64,000 nucleotides of DNA from Physcomitrium patens (lineage: Eukaryota; Streptophyta; Bryopsida; Funariales; Funariaceae): contig NC_037270.1 in the NCBI RefSeq assembly GCF_000002425.4, positions 12,693,106-12,757,105 on the forward strand, written 5' to 3'. This document shows positions 48,690 to 60,848 of this stretch, in pieces. Positions within the stretch are counted from its first letter, which is position 1. Each line of letters begins with the position of its first letter. Both the position numbers and the translations under genes were made by a program. The notes beneath the pieces are model-generated. The model was given only the letters and a program-made list of their open reading frames with translations. It was not told where the DNA came from and searched no databases.

Positions 48690-49078
48690 ATCAATCACGG
48701 ACATATAATTAAAGAAGATTTTAGAAGATTCTAAAAAGTTCCAAAAGATTTTAGAAGATACCAATACGTTTTAATAATGTTCTTGAAGATTTTAGGAGGT
48801 TTCAAAAGGTTCTAGTAGGTTCTAAGAAAGTTCTAGGTCATAAGAGGTCTTAGAAGGTTCTAAAAGACTTTAGATGATTTAAGAAGTTACTGAAGAAGGA
48901 TCTTAGGCTTGCTTTGATCTCAAGCCTTATAGAAACTTTTCAAGAAGCTTCTTAAGACCTAGTATATATAGGAGTTGAGGCTAAGGGGATCCTCAGTCTC
49001 GACAATTCACTTCTTGTGCTTTAGCTAAGACCTTCTTACCTTGTATCTAGTTGTTGTTCTAGTATCAAGCTAATTTTA
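48690..49078 (+). repeat. Degenerate GAAGATTTTAGAAG repeat block and possible LTR piece
   Basis: Imperfect GTTCTAGAAGATTTT-like units fill about 48715-48900. An opening TCACGGACATATAA at about 48695 echoes the chromovirus LTR start (TGTTACGGACAT). A TATATATAGG box lies at about 48962. It is probably the LTR or part of the LTR of a related subfamily. Confidence 0.4.
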
Positions 49079-49660
49079 TGTTACGGACATCTGTATATAA
49101 GCTAGTAATTAATTGTATAAATAGGTAGAAGTAAGTAGAAGTAGATAAAAATAAATTAATTCTATAATACTTCTATGGAAGCTTCTTAGAAGCTTTACAG
49201 ATATTGCTTTGAATTTAGAGGTGTCTTTAATTGAATTTTTGGATTAAAAACGTGGTCAAAAAGTTGGCCATGTACTACACATATTGTTAGTTTGAAGACT
49301 AAGTTAACTATATAGCCTACAAGTAGAAAAACTTGCCTTGTAAGTCAAGGCATGTGTCTTATAAAGTCAACACATATTGGAGGTCCTATAGAACATCACC
49401 ATGTAGTCCTTACTTAGATAGTATATATAGAGACAAGAATGAAGTCCTCTTCACTCTTATCAACTTCTTTCTTACATCTAGTCTAGTTTCAAGAATCTCA
49501 AGTTTTCTTATCTTTTGGCAATAAGTTTATCCAGTTTCTTTTAATATACATATTTTCTTATTTCTATTTTGTCACTTTTTCTTTGACACGAATTTTATTG
49601 GTTTATACATCATCTTTTAGTTCATGTTCTTGACAAATTGATAAGAGTATACTTACAATA
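49079..49660 (+). repeat. 5' LTR of the chromovirus
   Basis: It shares the whole block series with 56260 onward, from GGACAT at the start to TTTATTGGTTTA...CATCATCTTTTA. A conserved TATATATAG at about 49423-49431 is the likely TATA box. The right end is approximate. Confidence 0.7.
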
Positions 49661-49839
49661 TCACAGCTTTGTCTTGTCTTGATTAAGAGTGGATTATCCT
49701 TTTCTCATGATAAGACATAAGTATATTAGAAGTTGTAGATTACCCTCTTTTAAACTGATATAGTTTTTAGTATTTTCTTTGTCCTCAAGTCCTTTCTTCT
49801 ACTTGTTTTGAGTAGTATTAGATATTTTTTTGAATGTTA

Positions 49840-50790
49840 TTATGGTAGAGCTTGTTGAAATGAAGAGTGCAATGGCACAAATACAAGAGCAATTGAGTGA
49901 ATTAATACTTGTGATGCATTAACTTAGCTTACCACCACAAGGATCAACAAGAATGATAGGAAGTAAAGATATAGAGTTGATTAGAGCTGTTTTAACATCT
50001 ACACCAAATCATGTCCCTCCACCCATGGTGAAACATCCTTCAAGTATTAGACAACCAAGAGTTGCCATGTTCGAGAAATTTGATGGTACGAGATCCAAAT
50101 TTTGAGGATTTATCAATCAAGTATAACTTGTGATTGAACTTAAACCTCAAAGCTATCCAACTCCAAGATCATAAGTTAGATTCATTGATATACTTCTTTC
50201 AGATTCAACACTATCGTGGTTTTCATCTTTTTTTGAATGACGAGATTCAATATTGGATAATGTGGAGGTATTTTTGATAGAATTTTGGTCCATGTATGGA
50301 GAACATGATGCAACTCAACTTGCAACCAACAAGATCCATATTTTGTAATAAGGCAATTAATCTGTAATGCTATTTACTTCACAATTTTGACAACTTGTAA
50401 CTGATATCAAGTGAGATGATGCTGCATTTATTAGTCAATTTTTTTATGGATTATAATATGAAGTAAAGAAATTGATGCTCAACTTACCTGATCTTTAAAC
50501 ATTGAATCAAGCAATTGACTTTGTTGTAAAATGTGACAATCGACTATTTGAATTTTGATCTGAGAATCATATAAATAGGCCTCAACATTACTACAATTTG
50601 ATGGCAACACCAACATCTCTTCAACACATACACTCAGAAGTAGAAGATATATAAATTGATGTGGTATATTTTAAACCTCTCACCGAGCAAAAAAAGACTT
50701 ATCGACATCAATAAGGATTGTGCTTATATTATAGAAAACCTAAACATACTACTTAATATTGTTCAAAGAAGCGACAAAATTATAAAATAA
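49840..50790 (+). pseudogene. Chromovirus gag region (fossil)
   Basis: Protein similarity to gag of the next element (57160-58150): both carry the KFDGTRSKF/KKFDSTRLKF motif followed by a Q-V-L...P-Q-YPT segment. The family role is capsid. It is broken. Confidence 0.7.
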
Positions 50791-50814
50791 AGAATACATC
50801 TGTCAAAGAAGACA

Positions 50815-51210
50815 ATGTGTCGAAAAATAAATTTGTCCTATTACAATAGGAATCGTGCGGTGGAATCTTATACAATTTCTAATGAAGGACCTATCCTCTT
50901 CTCAAAACCCTCTTCTTGTTTTATAATAGATGCATGTTTAGGACCTAATAATTATAAAATCTTCGTCTTGATAGATAGAGGAGCTTCATCTTATTTCTTA
51001 GACGTAGAATTTGTTAAAAGTCATAAAATATTGTTAGTACAAAAAATCAAATCTGTTCATGTAGAAATCATAGATGGTCATTCGTTGTCTTTTGGAGATA
51101 TTACTCATGAAACACTTCTTATAGATGTAGTAATAAATGATCATAGTAGTTTTATAATCTTTAATATAATTAGATCTCTCTCCAATCGAGTCATTTTAGA
51201 TTTATCATGA
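50815..51210 (+). pseudogene. Chromovirus aspartic protease region (fossil)
   Basis: It contains FVLIDRGASSYFLD (retropepsin-like), then VEIIDGHSLSFGD, then LLIDVVINDHSSFIIFNIIR, followed just downstream by a YNPSIDW segment. This layout matches plant chromovirus proteases. It is broken. Confidence 0.75.
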
Positions 51211-51459
51211 TTAAAAAAGTATAATCCTTCCATAGATTGGATTTCTTGTGTCCTTGATTTTTCTAAAAGCATAATTAAGAGTGAAATTAATTTAGTAGAA
51301 AGTTATAAGTCTAGTATAATTAAACCTATATTTGTAGGTACAAGAGCTTTCTTACATATTGCAAAAGAAAGATCACCTTGTGTCATTTACGCCACACCTA
51401 TTTTTAATGATGTAAAGACTTCAAGTAGCATTCCCATCCAATATCAAGAATTTCAAAAT

Positions 51460-52711
51460 ATATTTGAGAAGAAGAATGCAGATACTCTTCCAAAACATCG
51501 TTCCTACGATTACTCAATTGATCTTCAAGTAAGGAATACAACTGCCATTTGGATCAATTTATAGTTTATCACAAAATGAATTAGTTGAACTCAAGGAATA
51601 TATTAAAGAAAATCTAGCCAAGAATTTCATACGCCATTCCAAATCACCAACAGGAGCTCCAATCTTATTTGTGAAGAAGAAAGATGAATCATTGTGGATG
51701 TGTGTTGATTATTGAGGATTCAACTAGATCACCATCAACAATAAGCACTCTCTACCTTTGATATCCAGACTTGTCAATCAACTAAATCAAGCTAAGATCT
51801 ACACAAAAATAGATCTATGAAGAGCATACAATTTAGTATGTATTAAAGAAAGAGATGAATCAAAGATTGCGTTTTGAACTAGGTATGGGTATTTTGAATA
51901 CAATGTCATGCTTTTTGGACTTACAAATGCATCGATAGCTTTTCAACATCTAATGAATGATATTTTTTGAGAATTTTTAGACGATTTTGCTGTCTATTAT
52001 CTAGATGACATCTTGATCTATTCTAAGAACATAGATGAACATGAACTTCATGTTTGTCAAGTATTACAAAAATTAAGAGATGCGAGACTCTATGCCAAGA
52101 TAGAAAAGTGTGTATTCCACACTACTCAAGTCAAATTTTTAGCATAGATCATTTCAAATGATGGACTTATAATGAATCCTTAGAAAGTTCAAATAATTAT
52201 GGATTGAAAGATTCTAAAAATGGTAAGAGATGTTTAATATTTTTTAGGCTTTGCCAATTATTATTGAATCTTCATCAAAGACTTCTCTCGAGTTACAACT
52301 CTAATTACATGTTTGACTTACAAAGATAAACTTAAGTGGAGTAAAGAAACTTAAGTATCTTTTGAAACTTTAAAGTTAGCCTTTATTTTTGCACCAATCT
52401 TGTATCGTGTTAACTTTTTTAAGGTATTTTTTATAGAAACAGATGCATCAGACTTTGCTTTGGCTGCTATATTATCACAAATGGGAGCAGATGATGAACT
52501 TCATCTACTAGCTTTTTATTCCAAAAAAATTTCAATAGTCAAGATTAACTATGAAATCTACGACAATGAGCTTCTTGCAATCATGGATTCATTTCAAGAA
52601 TGGCATCACCATCTAGAAGGCACTTTTAATCTAGTCACAGTATATACAAATCACAAGAATCTTGAGTACTTCATGTCTACACATGTTTTAAATTGTCGCC
52701 AAGCCCATTGA
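51460..52711 (+). pseudogene. Chromovirus RT and RNase H regions (fossil)
   Basis: RT motifs run in order: [26 protein letters not shown] (about 51650-51680), [17 protein letters not shown] (about 51880-51930) and a [11 protein letters not shown] palm block (about 52000-52030). RNase H follows, with ETDASDFALAAILSQ (about 52436-52480) and ELLAIMDSFQEWHHHLEG (about 52570-52625). It is broken. Confidence 0.85.
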
Positions 52712-52936
52712 AGCATATTCTTATTAAGATTTAAATTCAAGATCACATATAGACCTAAAAAATAACAAGGTTTATTAGATACCTTTTTTAGACAATCTTA
52801 TCTTGTATCAAAAGAAGGAGATGCATCTTTTAATTAACAAAGAATAATTTTCTTGAAGCTAGAGCATTTTCATCTTCGAGTAATGAAATCAATGTTGAAT
52901 GTTGATTCGACTCTTGTAAAATAAATCCAATCAAAT

Positions 52937-54054
52937 ATGTCTTTTGATCTTCTTATTAACAATATCAAGAATCTTTCTTTTAAGTCCCAAGATACTTCTA
53001 ATTTTGAGTTCAAAAATAACCTACTCTATTTTGAAGGTCGATTATATGTTCCAAAAAGAGAAGCACAATTATATGTTCTTCAAGCATGTCACGACTTTCC
53101 AGCAAGAAGATATTTTAGATTCAACAAGACTTTGGATCTTATATCTAGAGATTTTTGGTGGCCACAATTGTAGAAGGGTGTGAAAGACTTTGTTTGGTCA
53201 TACGACATTTGTTCAAGATCAAAAACTCCTCGTAATTGATCTTATGAACTTCTTCAACCATTACCTATTCTAAAATAACCATGGTCTTCTGTTTATACGG
53301 ATTTCATCATGGATCTTTGAATCTCACGTTCTTATGACTCTATATTCGTGATAGTAGATCGTTTTACCAAGATAGCATATTTTGTACTATGTACAATATC
53401 TTTTTTAGGTGAAGAAATAGCTAAGCTCTTTCTTGACAACATCTATTGCTATCATGGATTACCCAAAGATATTATATCAGATCTGGGAACTCAGTTTGTA
53501 TTAAGATTTTGGCAGACTCTTTTTAAGATTCTAAAAGTAGATATAAAACTATCTTTGGTATTCCATCCTCAAATTGATGGACAAATGGAGTATGTTAATC
53601 AAATTTTGGAGCAGTATTTAAGATGTACTATCAACTACCAACAAGATGATTGGACAACTCTTTTGCCATTGGCAGAATTTACTTATAATAATATGATACA
53701 TTCTTCTACAAAAAAACACCTTTTTTTGCTAATTATAGTTATCATCTACGACTTGATACTTTTAACTTTTCAAAAGTTAATAATCCTACTGCAAAAGATT
53801 TGGCTATTCATTTATCAAAGCTACATGTAACAATGAAGGTGTAGTTAAAAGAAGCTCAAGAAGAACAAAAGATCAATGTAGATGTCTATCAAAAGGAAGA
53901 ACCACTATTCCACATGGCTGATAACATATGGTTACTTTGTCACAATATCAAGACCACTCATCCTTGTGACAAGTTGGACTATTGTAGATTTGGACCATTT
54001 TCTATTTCTGCACAAAATAATTAATATGCATATCATTTTCACCTATCCATATTG
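52937..54054 (+). pseudogene. Chromovirus integrase region (fossil)
   Basis: The N-terminal zinc-domain stretch lies at about 53040-53230. The catalytic core has VDRFTKIAYF (about 53350), HGLPKDIISDLGTQF (about 53455-53500) and a HPQIDGQMEYVNQ block (about 53565-53610). The integrase C-terminal part runs into the nested LTR at 54055 and picks up at 55384. It is broken. Confidence 0.82.
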
Positions 54055-55383
54055 TGTTGTAGTTCGGCTACTATATGAAAATAATATAATTATGTACTTA
54101 ATATATAATTTATTTAGTAAAATGGTGAGAGCCATGTTAATAGATTTTAGTTGGTTGTAGGATATAATTTGATTATTACCTTGAAAAGAAGTTGTTTTAA
54201 AAGATTACAATAGAATTTGTGTAACTTTAATTTTCTCTTTGATAGTGGCTTTTAAGATTGGTTTTGGTTGATAGTAACTTCTAAATATTTAGAGTCACCT
54301 TTATTAGAAATTAGTGAGATTTGAAAATTTATTTTGATTCTTTTATTTGGTGTTTAGAATTTAAATTATGTAAATCTTATAAGAAAAAGGATTGAAGAAG
54401 GATTTTGGTAGCAAAAGGAGTAATTAGGGCACCTATATAGATGAATGGAGATGGATGATGAAAATCTCCATTCCTATTGGTCAAAAATCATGACCAATGG
54501 GCTTTGAGGAGGCTGCCCGAGGCCATATTAGGAATTAGGATTAGTTTTTTGGGGCCATTCGAACTTTGAAGGCTAGGATCAGCAAGTTAAGGTTTTTGGC
54601 TATGGTTTTAGTACAAGTTTTGTATGATTTGGAGTTTATATGAAGGAGATATAGGCGCTCAAAGTTAAGGTATTGATTTGGGAGCTACTGTCACTCTTTT
54701 TGACATAACGCACGCGTAAAGATGGCAATTGAAGTTCAACAATTGCGACTAGAGAGAGTACTTTTGCGACTATAATTTTTACATACTGCTTACTAGATTC
54801 CAAGTTAAAATAAAGGAGTTATTGGATTTTGAAGTTAGCACATGCAATCTAAGGGTAGTAAGTGACCCGATTTACTAGAGGTTTTTTCTTGAGCTATATC
54901 TTGAGCAATTTGACAAGTGTTTGGCTCAAAATTTCAGAAAATGTGTCATTTTATGTTAATAAACTTTGTACATAAGTTTGATGATATTTGAGTATTGGAA
55001 TCTTGAGATATTAAGAAAATAGTGCTTAGGTGCTTGTAAATTAGGGTTTAGAGCATCTATTAGGATTTCTTAGATGCCAAAAAATTCGGAGTGAATTTAT
55101 AGTTGATTTTTTTAGTGGTAAAATTTTAGGGTGATTTCTACTTATGCTATAAATTTGAGACAAACTGAATGGTTAGATCAAGAATTATTAAGTTTCTAAA
55201 TTTTGGAAATAAAAAATCCTTCACGGGAAAAATATATTTTGAAGGAATTTTGTTATATTTTGAGTTTTATGCAAATCAAAGGAATTTTGGAAGCTAAGAC
55301 AAGATTCGTATAAAGGTTTAAGCTAAACTCTCTATAGCTAGATATCTAGTGTATTTCTAGATAGCAAATCACGCCATACAACA
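54055..55383 (+). repeat. Solo LTR (about 1.33 kb) inside the chromovirus
   Basis: It starts TGTTGTAGTTCGGC and ends GCCATACAACA. It is the reverse complement of 16514-17851, with matching ends and internal blocks such as CCATTGGTC-type inverted segments. Imperfect flanking repeats (atattg 54049-54054, acattg 55381-55386) make the exact end uncertain. Pol sequence is continuous across it, since integrase C-terminus and chromodomain lie on either side. No internal region is present. Confidence 0.75.
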
Positions 55384-55429
55384 TTGGAGTCAATAAAAAT
55401 TTATCTAGTATTCCACGTGTCTCTTCTTG

Positions 55430-55620
55430 AACCATACAAGAAAGTGGACATACTAAGAAGAAGACAAGGTCTACCTCTTCCTATAGAAGTGGAAAATAAT
55501 GAAGAGTTCAAAGTAGAAGAAGTCTTAGATTCAAGGCTATGAAATAAATTGAAATATCTTATCCATTGGTGCAGATATGATATTAATAAACACACATAGA
55601 ATCTAGTAAAGAATCTTGTA
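55430..55620 (+). pseudogene. Chromovirus chromodomain region (fossil)
   Basis: Just after a SLLEPYKKVD motif, typical of the integrase-chromodomain junction, comes EVENNEEFKVEEVLDSR and then LKYLIHW. This is the chromodomain pattern: an acidic strand, VE-IL-, then a -Y-V-W- core. Chromodomains steer integration to marked chromatin. It is broken. Confidence 0.8.
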
Positions 55621-56245
55621 AATGCAACAAAGATGGTGGAGGCTTTTCATCAACAACATTCTTCAAAATTAAGATGAAAAATCTTTCTTATAAAAGAAAT
55701 AAGATCTAGACAAGATAACATTTTATTTTCAATCCTTGTTTGTAGCTTTTTTGTAGGTGTGACGCTAAAGACATGGAAAACTAACAACCAATGGATTTGT
55801 CTAAAGAGCCTTTGTTTGCTCACTTGTTGAACAAAAAATTGTGATTATGACAACCTTTAAGATCACGTAATTGAGATGAAGATCTTGAAGAATGACATAT
55901 TTTTCCTTGAATAGATGGCGAGATACAACACATTTGATATCACAACCTTGGAAGAGACTCCTGATGTTTGATAATTTTATTAAAGGTAGAAACAACTCCT
56001 GACGGTGTTTCAAATATTTTATTTCAAGTACATTATAAAGGTCTCAACAACGATCAGATAACAAGGTGGTCTTCTCACCTTGATATGAGACATTATCCAT
56101 GGTTGAGAGACCCTATCAACCATCTTTGAAGAGAACAAAGATCTTAGTATTTGGCAAATATAATTTATCACATCATAGATTTTTTCAACATATTTTGTCA
56201 ACATATGATGTAAAATTATATTTGCTCTTCATGTAACTTGTCCCT
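55621..56245 (+). other. Chromovirus 3' untranslated region
   Basis: Non-coding sequence lies between the chromodomain and the purine tract. Minus-strand open frames at 55801-56204 look like shadows. Confidence 0.5.
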
Positions 56246-56259
56246 AGAAGGGAGGGTAA

Positions 56260-56860
56260 TGTCATGGACATGCACATATAAGCTAGTAATTAATTGTATA
56301 AATAGATAGAAGTCTGTAGAAGTAGATAAAAATAAATTAATTCTATAATATCTTCTATGAAAGCTTCCTAGAAGCTTTATAGACGTTGCTTTGAATTTAT
56401 AGGTATCTTTAATTGACTTTTTGGATTAAAAACGTAGTCAACAAGTTGGCCATGTGCCACATATATTGTTAGTTTGAACACTAAGCTAACTATATGGCCC
56501 ACACATAGAAAAACTTATCTTGTAAGTCAAGTCATGTGTCCTACAAAGTCAACACATATTGGAGGTCCTATAGAATATTGCCACATAGCTCCTAGTTAGA
56601 TAGTATATATAGAGACAAGAATGAAGCCTTCTTCACTCTTATCAATTTCTTGCTTACTTCTAGTCTAGTTTCAAGAGTCTCAAGTTTTCTTTTCTTTTGG
56701 CAATAAGTCTTTCCAATTTCTTTTAATATACATACTTCCTTATTTCTATTTTATCAATCTTTATTTGAGATGGATTTTATTGGTTTATGCATCATCTTTT
56801 ATCTCATGTTATTGATACTCCATTTTTTGGTCTTGAATCCTTGTCTTATATATGGTTCCT
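56260..56860 (+). repeat. Chromovirus LTR, apparently shared by two elements
   Basis: It starts TGTCATGGACAT after the purine tract AGAAGGGAGGGTAA (56246-56259), as a 3' LTR should. A leader and gag of another copy follow directly, as after a 5' LTR. A TATATATAG box lies at about 56602-56612. The right end is approximate. Confidence 0.65.
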
Positions 56861-57089
56861 AACAGTTTGTCGAGACTGCCATAAAATAATATTAAGAACT
56901 TAGTCTTTCTTCATAAAAAATAGATTATCCCTCTTTTTGGAAGTACTATAGCATTTTAGAAGTTACAAATTACCATCTCCTAAATTAATATTATTCTTTT
57001 CTTAATATTCTTTTGATTTATTTTCTTTATATCATAGATCAAGTTTTTTTCTTTTGAAGGCTTGTATTTCTTTGATTTTCTATAGCAAA

Positions 57090-58158
57090 AGATAGAAAAT
57101 TCAATATCATAGATTCTAAAGAGATCAAGTTAGATTCTATTATTAATGTTCTTGAAGCATTGAGGATTAGGACAGAGACTTTGTTAAAGCAGAATGAAGA
57201 ACTATATATGACCATACATAATGGTCAAGGAGCTGAAGTGCCTCAACTATCACATCAAATTACAACAAAGATTCCAAATCTTCAAACGACTATGTATACT
57301 TCAAACGTGGAAGGTGCATCCACTCAATGCAATGATCTCACAACAATAACAACAAAAGAACCAAAGATCAGCCTTTCAAAAAAGTTTGATAGCACTCGAT
57401 TAAAATTTTGTGGCTTTGTAAACCAAGTACGACTAATTACCTTGCTTCAACCTCAACAATATTCCACTCAAGTACCTAATGTTGGTTTGATTGGAACCTT
57501 GATCTCGGGTCAAGCTTTATCTTAGTTCATCCCATTATTTGAAAAGAATTCTAATATATTGTACAATTTTGAAGTATTTTTGATAGCATTTGTAGAAGCA
57601 TTTTGTGAACATAATAAAGTTTATTTTTCAAAAACTAAAATTCAAAGCCTTTGACAAAGAATGCACTCTGTATTAACATATGCTTCAAATTTTTGACAAT
57701 TAGCATGTGATATAAATTAAAGAGAAGATGCATTGATGAGCCAATTTTATTAAGGATTAAGAGACGATGTTAAGGACTTATTATTATCCATGCCAAATCC
57801 TTTAGCATTCAATGAAGCCATTAGTCAAACTGTGAAAAGCGATAATTCTTTATTTTAATGATGACAAGATAAACATTCTTCAATTATGTCATATGTATAT
57901 ACTAATTATTTTTCAGCTTCTTCACTACCCAATTCTAATGAGCAATTGAAAGCAAAAGACATGTAGATTGATGCAGTTTGCTTCAAACCTCTTTTTGAGT
58001 AAAAAGAAAAAAAAACATCAAAGAAAACTTGGCCTATGCTTATATTGTAAAAAGTTAGGCATAAGATTAATAATTTTTCATAGAAACATCAGCGTACATA
58101 TCAAATGAGGAGTGCAGACACATCATGAAAAGCATTGTAGGAAAACGAGGGCATCCAT
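57090..58158 (+). pseudogene. Second chromovirus gag region (fossil)
   Basis: Open sequence 57160-57525 includes ISLSKKFDSTRLKFCGFVNQ and QPQQYSTQVPNVGLIGTL, which parallels gag at 50070-50200 and 48330-48440. It is cut at 58159 by a nested LTR and is broken. Confidence 0.7.
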
Positions 58159-59278
58159 TGTTGTGATGTAATACAATTATATAGTGAAATTATAATCAAA
58201 ATTGAATTTCTAATTAATATCTAATTATCTTAGTTCAATTATAATTTGAAGTATCTAAACATGGCTCTTATAAAAGCCTCTTAGATTATTTTTTTATCTT
58301 CATAATTAGTAGGTTGAAGGTTAGTTAGTAATTTTATCTTCTAGGTTGTAGAGACTCTTTTACTACCTTAAAAAGACCATAAATTGATGAAATCAGGTTA
58401 AAAAAGATAAATAAATAGTATAGTTGATATTAGGGTTAAGTTGAAAGTAGGATTGGACTAAAAAATCTTTAGGATAGGATACATTGATATCCAAGGATCG
58501 ACCATTTGTGAGACAGGGTCGAAATCAGACCTCTAGCCACTAAAATGACAGTGTAGAACAAAATATGGTTTCATTTGAAGATTGAAGATTAGGATTTTGA
58601 AGCTAGCTTGAAGTTCTTTATAGAAACATAAGAATTATTTTAAGAAGATTTTGAAGGATTTAGCAATTATTGTTCAAAGTCAGGGTTTGTATCAGTGATT
58701 TGGATATTATATAATATAATTAGGTCTAATAATTTTGGCTATTTTGTGCAATTGCTGTGACATCTACAGTTGAAAACTTGAAACTGTTTGGATTATTAGG
58801 TGTGCTAAGTTGGAATTTATACTTCCCTTTTCAAGTTGGAATTTCTACTTCCCTTTTCAAGTTGGCGGCCTATTGACATCAATGCAATTTTTGGAGGTTT
58901 TCTCACAATCTATAAGTTGGATTCGGCTAAAAATTCTTTAGCATATAGAAGACTTACATTGACAATTGCGTGCAAAATTCCACATTAAGTGGATGGTCGG
59001 ATTGGATGTTACAGCTTGTTAAAGCTCATTGATTAGGATTGGGGCTTACTAGAAAAATCTAAATTACTTAAATATGAAAGTAATAAGGTAATTGAGATTT
59101 ATGTATGGTTAAAACTACTAAGAAGAGTATTTTAAGGACTTTTGGATTGAAATTCAGATTATATTCTTCTTGTATGGGTAAAATCTATTAGGATTCTTGG
59201 CTACTTGTGATACATAATGTCACCTTCTACAGCTAAGTGTCTAGTACATTCTTGAGCAAAACAACACATAATATGACA
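58159..59278 (+). repeat. Nested solo LTR in the second chromovirus, first
   Basis: It starts TGTTGTGATGTAATACAATT and ends CATAATATGACA, in the same family as 18699-19403. The flanks ccat (58155-58158) and ccgt (59279-59282) may be a decayed target duplication. An internal doublet, TTCAAGTTGG(A/C), lies near 58836-58865. Confidence 0.65.
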
Positions 59279-59289
59279 CCGTGTAGCTG

Positions 59290-59597
59290 GATTCTTCACT
59301 ATCACAAATCAAAAAAGGTCTTGTACTCTCTATCAGTCCTTCTCATTGTTTTACTATACATGTATGGTTAGGAGTCACAAAACTAGATTGTCATGCATTA
59401 TTTGATTTGGAAGCCTCTGAATGTTTTATTGATAAAGAATTTTTTAGATCATGTAAAATTTGTATAATCAAAACACCCAAAGCCATATATGTAGAAGTAA
59501 TAGATAGTCGATCTTTATCTTCTAGAGATGTCACTCATAAAACAATTCCATTAGAAATAATCTTTGACAACCATAGTAGCCAAATAGTATTTAATGT
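59290..59597 (+). pseudogene. Second chromovirus protease region (fossil)
   Basis: It contains LEASECFIDKEF, a VEVIDSRSLSSRDVTHKT block and NHSSQIVFNV, aligned with the protease at 50815-51180. The sequence continues after the nested LTR at 60849 with the IRSPSSS...LWLEKYNPQINW part. It is broken. Confidence 0.7.
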
Positions 59598-60848
59598 TGT
59601 CAGGGTAGAAAGAGTTTGCCTGAAGAAAGCGTTGGGCTTCTGGCTGCCTCTAAATGCTCAATCAAGTCTAAGATATAAAAGTATCAAGTTTATATATATA
59701 ATATTTTTCTTTTTAGGATAATTACATCAATACATAATCCCAAGTACTAAAAAAAACATCCAAATATATAATAAAATATTTAAAAATCTTATATATCCTT
59801 ATAAAAATTATTATTTAAACTTCAACAGCTTATATCTCACGATTGAAGTGTCCAAACAATCTAAAACTTTAAATGAAGTACTGATATACTTTCAAAAATT
59901 ATTATAAAAAAATTCAATTGCAAATTCGTTACAGATCTTGAGATATTATCAAAACCCTAATAGTAGCTTTAAATCCTAGTTTACATATACCTACATGCTA
60001 TTTTCTTCATATCTCACAAAATAAATATTTAAATACTATGAAACTTTGATTTATAGCTTTTTAACCTAAGAACTCATAATTATAGAAATTTTGAGCTAAA
60101 AATTCGTCCAAAAACTCAAGATATGGCTCCAACCATTACTATCAACAAAATGACTCACTTACTACCTTTGAATTACATGTGCTGTCTTTAATGTCCTATA
60201 ACTCCTTTACATAGACTTGGAATTCATCAAATAGTATATGTTAAATGTAGCCAAGAAAGTTTTCTCTCCAACTTCAATTGCCAATCTTTTATTGCTCTCT
60301 GTACGCATATGTTATACTTCAAAGAGTGACAGTAGGTACAAATTTGACACCTTAACTTTGAACACCTATATCTCCTTCACAAAAACTCAAAATCACACAA
60401 ACTCTTCACCAAAATTATATCCAAAACCTTGAACTTGCTGAACCTAGCCTTCAAAACTCGAACGTCTCCAAAAGTAAAACCCTAATCCCTAATAAGACCT
60501 CGGGCAACCTCCTTGAAGTCCAGTGTGCATGACATTCGACCAATAGGGATGAAGGTCTTCACCCCTTACCTTCATGAAACCATAGCTTACTTTCATCCTT
60601 CCCAATAAGCCTCCTAATAGTTTAGACTTTCATCTTTAAACTCCAACCTTCTCTTAAGATTTATACTAAATATCTAAATCCTACATAATATAAACACTAT
60701 AATCAAAATAGATAAATCTCCAAATAAATTTTCTTATATCAATTCTCTTTAAATTTATTTACTAACCACTCCAATCTACATCAAGACTTATAAACATATT
60801 ATATGTCTTAATTAATTATTACATACTATAAGCAATTATAATATGACA
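59598..60848 (-). repeat. Nested solo LTR in the second chromovirus, second (antisense)
   Basis: Inverted ends TGTCA (59598) and TGACA (60844-60848) are flanked by the direct repeat atgt or aatgt (59594-59597 and 60849-60852). Its interior (about 60120-60480) matches 17030-17400 of the antisense LTR in Tat-A, so the orientation is antisense to the host element. No internal region. Confidence 0.75.

Larger units (their letters stand above)
49079..56860 (+). mobile_element. Chromovirus (Ty3/gypsy with chromodomain), broken, with a nested solo LTR
   Basis: The 5' LTR starts at 49079 (TGTTACGGACAT) and the 3' LTR at 56260 (TGTCATGGACAT), after a purine tract (56246-56259). In between are gag (about 49840-50790), protease (50815-51210), RT (about 51460-52330), RNase H (52400-52711), integrase (about 52937-54050) and chromodomain (55430-55620), in family order. 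A TGTTG-type LTR (54055-55383) separates integrase from chromodomain. The element is broken, with more breaks than Tat-B (at least a couple of dozen by eye), so it is probably older. LTR ends are only approximate because similarity runs on into the leader. Confidence 0.85.
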
